Positions 6,700 to 9,631 of a stretch of DNA of 9,631 bases are shown one piece after another. The position numbers and the translations under genes are program-made. The notes under the pieces are model-generated. The model was not told the origin of the DNA. It ran no database searches and saw nothing but the letters and a program-made list of their open reading frames with translations. Position 1 is the stretch's first letter. Every line of letters starts with the position of its first letter. Source of the stretch: Synergistaceae bacterium UBA5560 (lineage in GTDB: Bacteria > Synergistota > Synergistia > Synergistales > Aminiphilaceae); NCBI GenBank assembly GCA_002425685.1, contig DIMS01000087.1, positions 49,247 to 58,877 on the forward strand. The letters are read 5' to 3'.

Positions 6700-6786
6700 G
6701 AGGGGCGATGTCGAGGCCTTGCCGGCCAGGTTCGTGAAGCGGAAAGCGACGCGAAGGCGCGCCGCGGAAAAAGGCAGGAGGATGTC

Positions 6787-8004
6787 ATGAGCGATCGTAT
6801 CGCAGCACAGGAGACACAGTCCCGCATCTATCTCTCTCCGCCGCACATGAGCGGGTGCGAGATGGACTACGTCAAGGAGGCCTTCGACACCAACTGGATC
6901 GCGCCGCTGGGGCCCCACGTGGATGCTTTCGAGAGGGAGCTTGCCTCTCGGGTGGGCGTGCCGGGGGCGCTTGCCCTCAGTTCGGGAACGGCGGCGCTTC
7001 ACCTCGCCATCAAGCTGCTCGGAATTCGGCGGGGCGACCGGGTCTTCTGCTCCTCCCTCACTTTTTCCGCCAGCGTGAACCCCGTGCTCTACGAGGGAGG
7101 CGTTCCGGTCTTCCTCGACGCGGAGCCGGAGTCATGGAACATGTCCCCCCCTGCGCTCGAGCGGGCTCTCGCCGACGCCGACCGGGAAGGAGCCCTTCCC
7201 AAGGCGGTGATCGTGGTGCATCTCTACGGACAGAGCGCGGACATGGATCCCCTTCAGGAACTTTGCGGCAGATACGGCGTTCCCCTCGTGGAGGACGCGG
7301 CGGAATCCCTGGGCGCCACCTACAAGGGCAGGGAGAGCGGCACGTTCGGCGTCTACGGAATCTATTCCTTCAACGGGAACAAGGTCATCACTACCGGCGG
7401 TGGCGGCATGCTCGTGGCACACGATCCCGAGGCGATCCGGAAGGCCCGCTTCTGGGCGACCCAGGCCCGCGATCCGGCGCCGCACTACCAGCACTCGGAG
7501 ATCGGCTACAACTACCGCATGAGCAATCTCCTCGCCGCAGTGGGGCGAGGGCAGCTCACCGTGCTGGACGACCGCATCCGGGCTCGACGGGCCATCTTCG
7601 AGCGGTACGTCGCGGCGTTGGGCGATCTTCCCGGAGTGACCTTCATGCCCGAACCGGCCTGGAGCCGTTCCAACCGGTGGCTTTCCGTGCTCACCCTCGA
7701 CCCGGGCGCCACGAAGCACACCCCCGCGGAACTCCTCGCCGCCCTGGAGGCGGAGAACATCGAGGCCCGTCCCGTCTGGAAACCCATGCATCTGCAGCCC
7801 GTCTTCTCCGGGGCTCTTTTCTATCCGCATGGCGGTGTCGCGCCCGAAGCCGCATCCCGGGGTGAACCGGATCCCCGGGGAAGCAGCGTGTCGGACCGTC
7901 TCTTCGCCACGGGGCTCTGCCTTCCCTCCGGATCGGGGCTTGCCGAGGAGGAGCAGCATCGAGTGATCCGGTGCGTGCGGCGCTGCCTCGAAGCGAGGAC
8001 GTGA
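6787..8004 (+). CDS. pglE: UDP-4-keto-sugar aminotransferase (PglE, DegT/DnrJ/EryC1/StrS family)
   Basis: This PLP enzyme would transfer an amino group from glutamate to the 4-keto sugar made by the PglF-like enzyme, feeding the PglD-like acetyltransferase. The 405-residue length is normal. SSGTAALHLA (65-74) is the phosphate-binding turn, VEDAAES (168-174) carries D170 that contacts the pyridine nitrogen, and SFNGNKVITTGGGGML (194-209) carries K199, the Schiff-base lysine. WIAPLGPHVDAFE near the start and RPVWKPMHLQPVF near 328-340 are typical of the PglE subgroup. After the latter, about 345-366 (YPHGGVAPEAASRGEPDPRG) looks like a small insertion in a surface loop. The start is ATG 6787 with AGGAGG at 6776-6781; the frame stays open upstream to GTG 6676, but that has no good ribosome site. 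It stands 176 bp after pglD and 132 bp before the GT4 gene. Confidence 0.93.
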   Translation: MSDRIAAQETQSRIYLSPPHMSGCEMDYVKEAFDTNWIAPLGPHVDAFERELASRVGVPGALALSSGTAALHLAIKLLGIRRGDRVFCSSLTFSASVNPVLYEGGVPVFLDAEPESWNMSPPALERALADADREGALPKAVIVVHLYGQSADMDPLQELCGRYGVPLVEDAAESLGATYKGRESGTFGVYGIYSFNGNKVITTGGGGMLVAHDPEAIRKARFWATQARDPAPHYQHSEIGYNYRMSNLLAAVGRGQLTVLDDRIRARRAIFERYVAALGDLPGVTFMPEPAWSRSNRWLSVLTLDPGATKHTPAELLAALEAENIEARPVWKPMHLQPVFSGALFYPHGGVAPEAASRGEPDPRGSSVSDRLFATGLCLPSGSGLAEEEQHRVIRCVRRCLEART

Positions 8005-8017
8005 GGACCTGCCCGTC

Positions 8018-8140
8018 GTGAGTGCCTTGGTAACGTGGAAGAAACGGAAGGGGCTGTTTTTCGGCATGCGGTTCGGCGACACCGCTCCTGAAGCGGCGCG
8101 GCGTTGCGGTTTCGTTGACGGGGAGGATCGTTTCCGGTGA
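8018..8140 (+). CDS. Possible 40-residue ORF coupled to the GT4 gene
   Basis: GTG 8018 opens 40 codons (MSALVTWKKRKGLFFGMRFG, then DTAPEAARRCGFVDGEDRFR). It fills the otherwise empty gap between pglE and the GT4 gene. Its TGA (8138-8140) overlaps the GT4 GTG (8137-8139) as GTGA, the same overlap seen between pglF and pglC. GAGGA at 8003-8007 lies 10 nt upstream, overlapping the pglE stop. By my count 28 of 40 codons end in G or C. The product is basic with no obvious membrane helix and I recognise no family. It may be a real small protein, a coupling leader, a decayed gene end or chance. Confidence 0.35.
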   Translation: MSALVTWKKRKGLFFGMRFGDTAPEAARRCGFVDGEDRFR

Positions 8141-9297
8141 ACTCCGGCGCTGCGCCGAGGCTTCTCTTCGTCGCCACTGTCGCGGTGACTCTTCGGAGCT
8201 TTCTCCTGCCCTACGCGCGGTATTTTCGCTCTCTGGGCTGGCGGGTGGACGGCGCCGCCGACGGCGTCTCCGGATGTCCTTCCTGCGCCGCCGCTTTCGA
8301 CGCGGTGCACGATGTACCCTTCTCCCGAAATCCCCTGGCCGTGACATCGCTCGCGACGGCTGCGAAGCGCCTTCGCCTTCTCGCGGAGACGGAAGGATAC
8401 GATCTTGTGCACGTCCACACCCCCGTGGCGGCCTTCGTCACCCGCTTGGCCCTGCGACGGCTGCGGTCCCGTGGGCTTCGCGTGGTTTACACGGCCCACG
8501 GATTCCACTTTTTCGAGGGAGGTCCACCTCTGCGGAACGCGCTTTTTCTGGCGCTGGAGAAACTCGCCGGGAGCTGGACGGACCGGCTCGTGGTGATCAA
8601 CGGCGAGGACGAGACGGCGGCGCGGCGTCACCGACTCGTGCCGCCGGAACGGCTTCGTCTGTTCCCCGGAGTGGGTGTGGATACCGCCGTCTTCGCCCGG
8701 GAAAGCGTGGATCCCGGGTGCGTCGCCGCGGTGCGGAAAGAAATGTGCCTTCCCGAGGGGGCTCCCTTCTTTCTGATGGTGGCGGAGTTCAATCCGGGCA
8801 AGCGCCATCGAGATCTGCTGCGGGCCTTCGCAGGACTACCGCCTCTTGCGCCTGCGCCGCACTTGGTCTGCGCCGGCGAGGGGCCGCTTCTGGAGGAGAC
8901 GAAGCGGCTTGCGGCGGAGTTCGGCGTGGCGGAACGAGTTCACTTTCCCGGCTACCGCCGGGATGTGAAGGTGCTGCTCAAGGGCGCCGCCGCTCTCGTG
9001 CTCCCCTCCGAGCGGGAGGGGCTTCCGGTGAGCGTCCTCGAAGCGCTTGCCATGGAGACCCCCGTGATCGGGGCGGATGCCCGGGGAATCCGGGATCTGC
9101 TCCGGAGCGACTGCGGTCTTCTCGTTCCCGTGGGGGACACGGTCGCGTTGTGCACGGCCCTCTGCCAGGTCCTCACCCGCCCGGAGGAGGCGCGAGCCCG
9201 GGCGGACCGGGGGCGCCGCCGGGCTCGCGAAATGGACACGTCACGTCTGCTTGCTCTTTCCGAGGCGCTCTACCGGGAGCTTTTGGGAATGGGATGA
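8137..9297 (+). CDS. GT4-family glycosyltransferase
   Basis: A retaining GT-B glycosyltransferase of 386 residues that probably adds a sugar to the lipid-linked bacillosamine at the cytoplasmic face of the inner membrane. The N-terminal half (GT4-like acceptor domain) contains YDLVHVHTPVAAFV near 88-101 and VVYTAHGFHFFEGG near 116-129, which are typical of PglA/EpsD-like enzymes. The C-terminal donor domain contains GVGVDTAVF, FNPGKRHRDLL near 218-228, AGEGPLLEETK near 246-256 and the E-x7-E motif (E294 and E302 within SEREGLPVSVLEALA). In Campylobacter the equivalent PglA adds alpha-1,3-GalNAc; whether this one uses GalNAc cannot be read from the sequence. The start is GTG 8137, with GGGAGGA at 8121-8127 and about 10 nt spacing. 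It overlaps the stop of a 40-codon ORF by GTGA. Confidence 0.92.
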   Translation: MNSGAAPRLLFVATVAVTLRSFLLPYARYFRSLGWRVDGAADGVSGCPSCAAAFDAVHDVPFSRNPLAVTSLATAAKRLRLLAETEGYDLVHVHTPVAAFVTRLALRRLRSRGLRVVYTAHGFHFFEGGPPLRNALFLALEKLAGSWTDRLVVINGEDETAARRHRLVPPERLRLFPGVGVDTAVFARESVDPGCVAAVRKEMCLPEGAPFFLMVAEFNPGKRHRDLLRAFAGLPPLAPAPHLVCAGEGPLLEETKRLAAEFGVAERVHFPGYRRDVKVLLKGAAALVLPSEREGLPVSVLEALAMETPVIGADARGIRDLLRSDCGLLVPVGDTVALCTALCQVLTRPEEARARADRGRRRAREMDTSRLLALSEALYRELLGMG

Positions 9298-9304
9298 GCG
9301 CCTG

Positions 9305-9353
9305 AAAAAAGAAAAAACGAAAAACGCTTCCGGGGTTCGTTCTCCGAACCGGA
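9305..9353 (-). terminator. Minus-strand terminator-like hairpin with long T-tracts
   Basis: Read on the minus strand, a stem of TCCGG and TTCG pairing with CGAA and CCGGA (9329-9353, 2-nt bulge) is followed by AAGCG and then three T-runs of 5-6 (9324 down to 9305). That is the arrangement of an intrinsic terminator for leftward transcription, although the 5-nt spacer is long. No leftward gene is visible to its right. On the plus strand the same bases are an A-tract before the hairpin and cannot terminate the GT4 message. Confidence 0.35.
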
Positions 9354-9370
9354 TCGCTCGTCGGATCACG

Positions 9371-9395
9371 CCTTGTCCCCTCTGGGAGGACAAGG
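9371..9395 (+). promoter_or_regulatory. Eight-bp inverted repeat upstream of the nucleotide sugar dehydrogenase
   Basis: CCTTGTCC (9371-9378) and GGACAAGG (9388-9395) are perfect inverted repeats separated by 9 nt, and CC/GG inside can extend the stem past a bulged A. No T-run follows. It lies 33 bp before the ATG and overlaps a poor promoter-like pair (TTGTCC at 9373, TATGTG at 9397). It could be a protein-binding operator or an RNA hairpin of the leader. Confidence 0.4.
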
Positions 9396-9428
9396 GTATG
9401 TGCGGAAAAAAAGGAGTCGTGTTCGTCC

Positions 9429-9631
9429 ATGAACTATCGCATCGGTGTCGTCGGATTGGGATATGTGGGCATTCCTCTTGCCGTGGCCTTCGCGAGAAAG
9501 TTTCCCGTCGTGGGCTACGACATCGACGAGGAACGCGTCAAAGGGCTCCGGAACGGGTTCGACCGCACCGGAGAAGTCTCGCCGGAGGAGCTTCGGGCGT
9601 CGTCGCTCCGGGTCACCTCCCGACCGGAGGA
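9429..9631 (+). CDS. UDP-N-acetylhexosamine 6-dehydrogenase, N-terminal part (WbpO/TviB type)
   Basis: Only the first 67 codons are present; the window end cuts the gene. These enzymes oxidise C6 of a UDP-HexNAc (or UDP-Glc / GDP-Man in sister groups) with two NAD+ to give a uronic acid donor. The NAD site is clear: VVGLGYVGIPLAVAF (7-21) with G9-x-G11-x-x-G14, and VVGYDID (27-33), where D31 should contact the ribose. NGFDRTGEV (42-50) is typical of the WbpO/TviB group, so UDP-GlcNAc or UDP-GalNAc is the likelier substrate. ATG 9429 has AAGGAG at 9411-9416 with a long 12-nt spacer. It lies 131 bp after the GT4 gene, with no plus-strand terminator visible, so it may extend the glycan operon or start its own unit. 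Confidence 0.9.
   Translation, partial: MNYRIGVVGLGYVGIPLAVAFARKFPVVGYDIDEERVKGLRNGFDRTGEVSPEELRASSLRVTSRPE

Noticed and set aside
6676..6786. N-terminal extension of the PglE-like protein from GTG 6676
   Set aside because: No ribosome site precedes it, the start falls in a hairpin, and the internal ATG 6787 has AGGAGG at good spacing and gives the normal family length.
7132..8808. 558-codon minus-strand ORF opposite pglE and the GT4 gene
   Set aside because: It crosses two real plus-strand genes and their gap, has low-complexity composition and no ribosome site evidence; long antisense ORFs are common at this GC content.
1..9631. CRISPR arrays, insertion sequences, tRNA genes or phage genes
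   Set aside because: I saw no regularly spaced repeats, transposase motifs, cloverleaf-like sequences or phage structural genes by reading both strands.

Overview
The window is a GC-rich, densely coded bacterial segment. It lacks tRNA or rRNA genes, insertion sequences and CRISPR arrays that I can recognise. Frequent GTG starts, strong purine-rich ribosome binding sites and several GTGA/ATGA stop-start overlaps fit a Gram-negative-type anaerobe. A member of the Synergistota, or a delta-proteobacterial lineage, is my best but weak guess. It rests on general protein flavour and on a TruD gene sitting beside a surface-glycan cluster, not on a marker gene.

Left part (28-2521, minus strand): truD, the tRNA pseudouridine-13 synthase, lies downstream of a gene for a membrane protein with four predicted transmembrane helices, a PAS-like segment and a GGDEF-like domain whose signature has decayed to QDNSL. 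That gene has a leader of roughly 240 nt. The leader holds a GC-rich hairpin and a 23-codon upstream ORF with an excellent Shine-Dalgarno sequence, whose stop overlaps the main ATG. The divergent intergenic region (about 2760-2885) carries candidate promoters on both strands.

Middle (2886-3326, plus): a 146-residue, charged, largely helical protein of unknown function with a very good ribosome binding site. A 113-bp spacer that can fold into two stem-loops follows it.

Right part (3440-9631, plus): a UDP-N,N'-diacetylbacillosamine-type surface glycan cluster. Its order is PglF-like membrane-anchored UDP-GlcNAc 4,6-dehydratase, PglC-like phosphoglycosyl transferase, PglD-like acetyltransferase, PglE-like aminotransferase, a GT4 glycosyltransferase and the start of a UDP-HexNAc 6-dehydrogenase (WbpO/TviB type) cut by the window end. 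Together these would make UDP-diNAcBac from UDP-GlcNAc (F, then E, then D). PglC would load the sugar phosphate on undecaprenyl phosphate and the GT4 enzyme would extend it; the dehydrogenase would supply a uronic acid donor. The final polymer or protein target (LPS/O-antigen, capsule or glycoprotein) cannot be told, because no oligosaccharyltransferase, flippase or polymerase lies in the window.

The core is known biology. The least explained items are the leader ORF before the degenerate GGDEF gene, a 40-codon ORF coupled to the GT4 gene, the 146-residue orphan, and a dyad plus A-tract block before the dehydrogenase.
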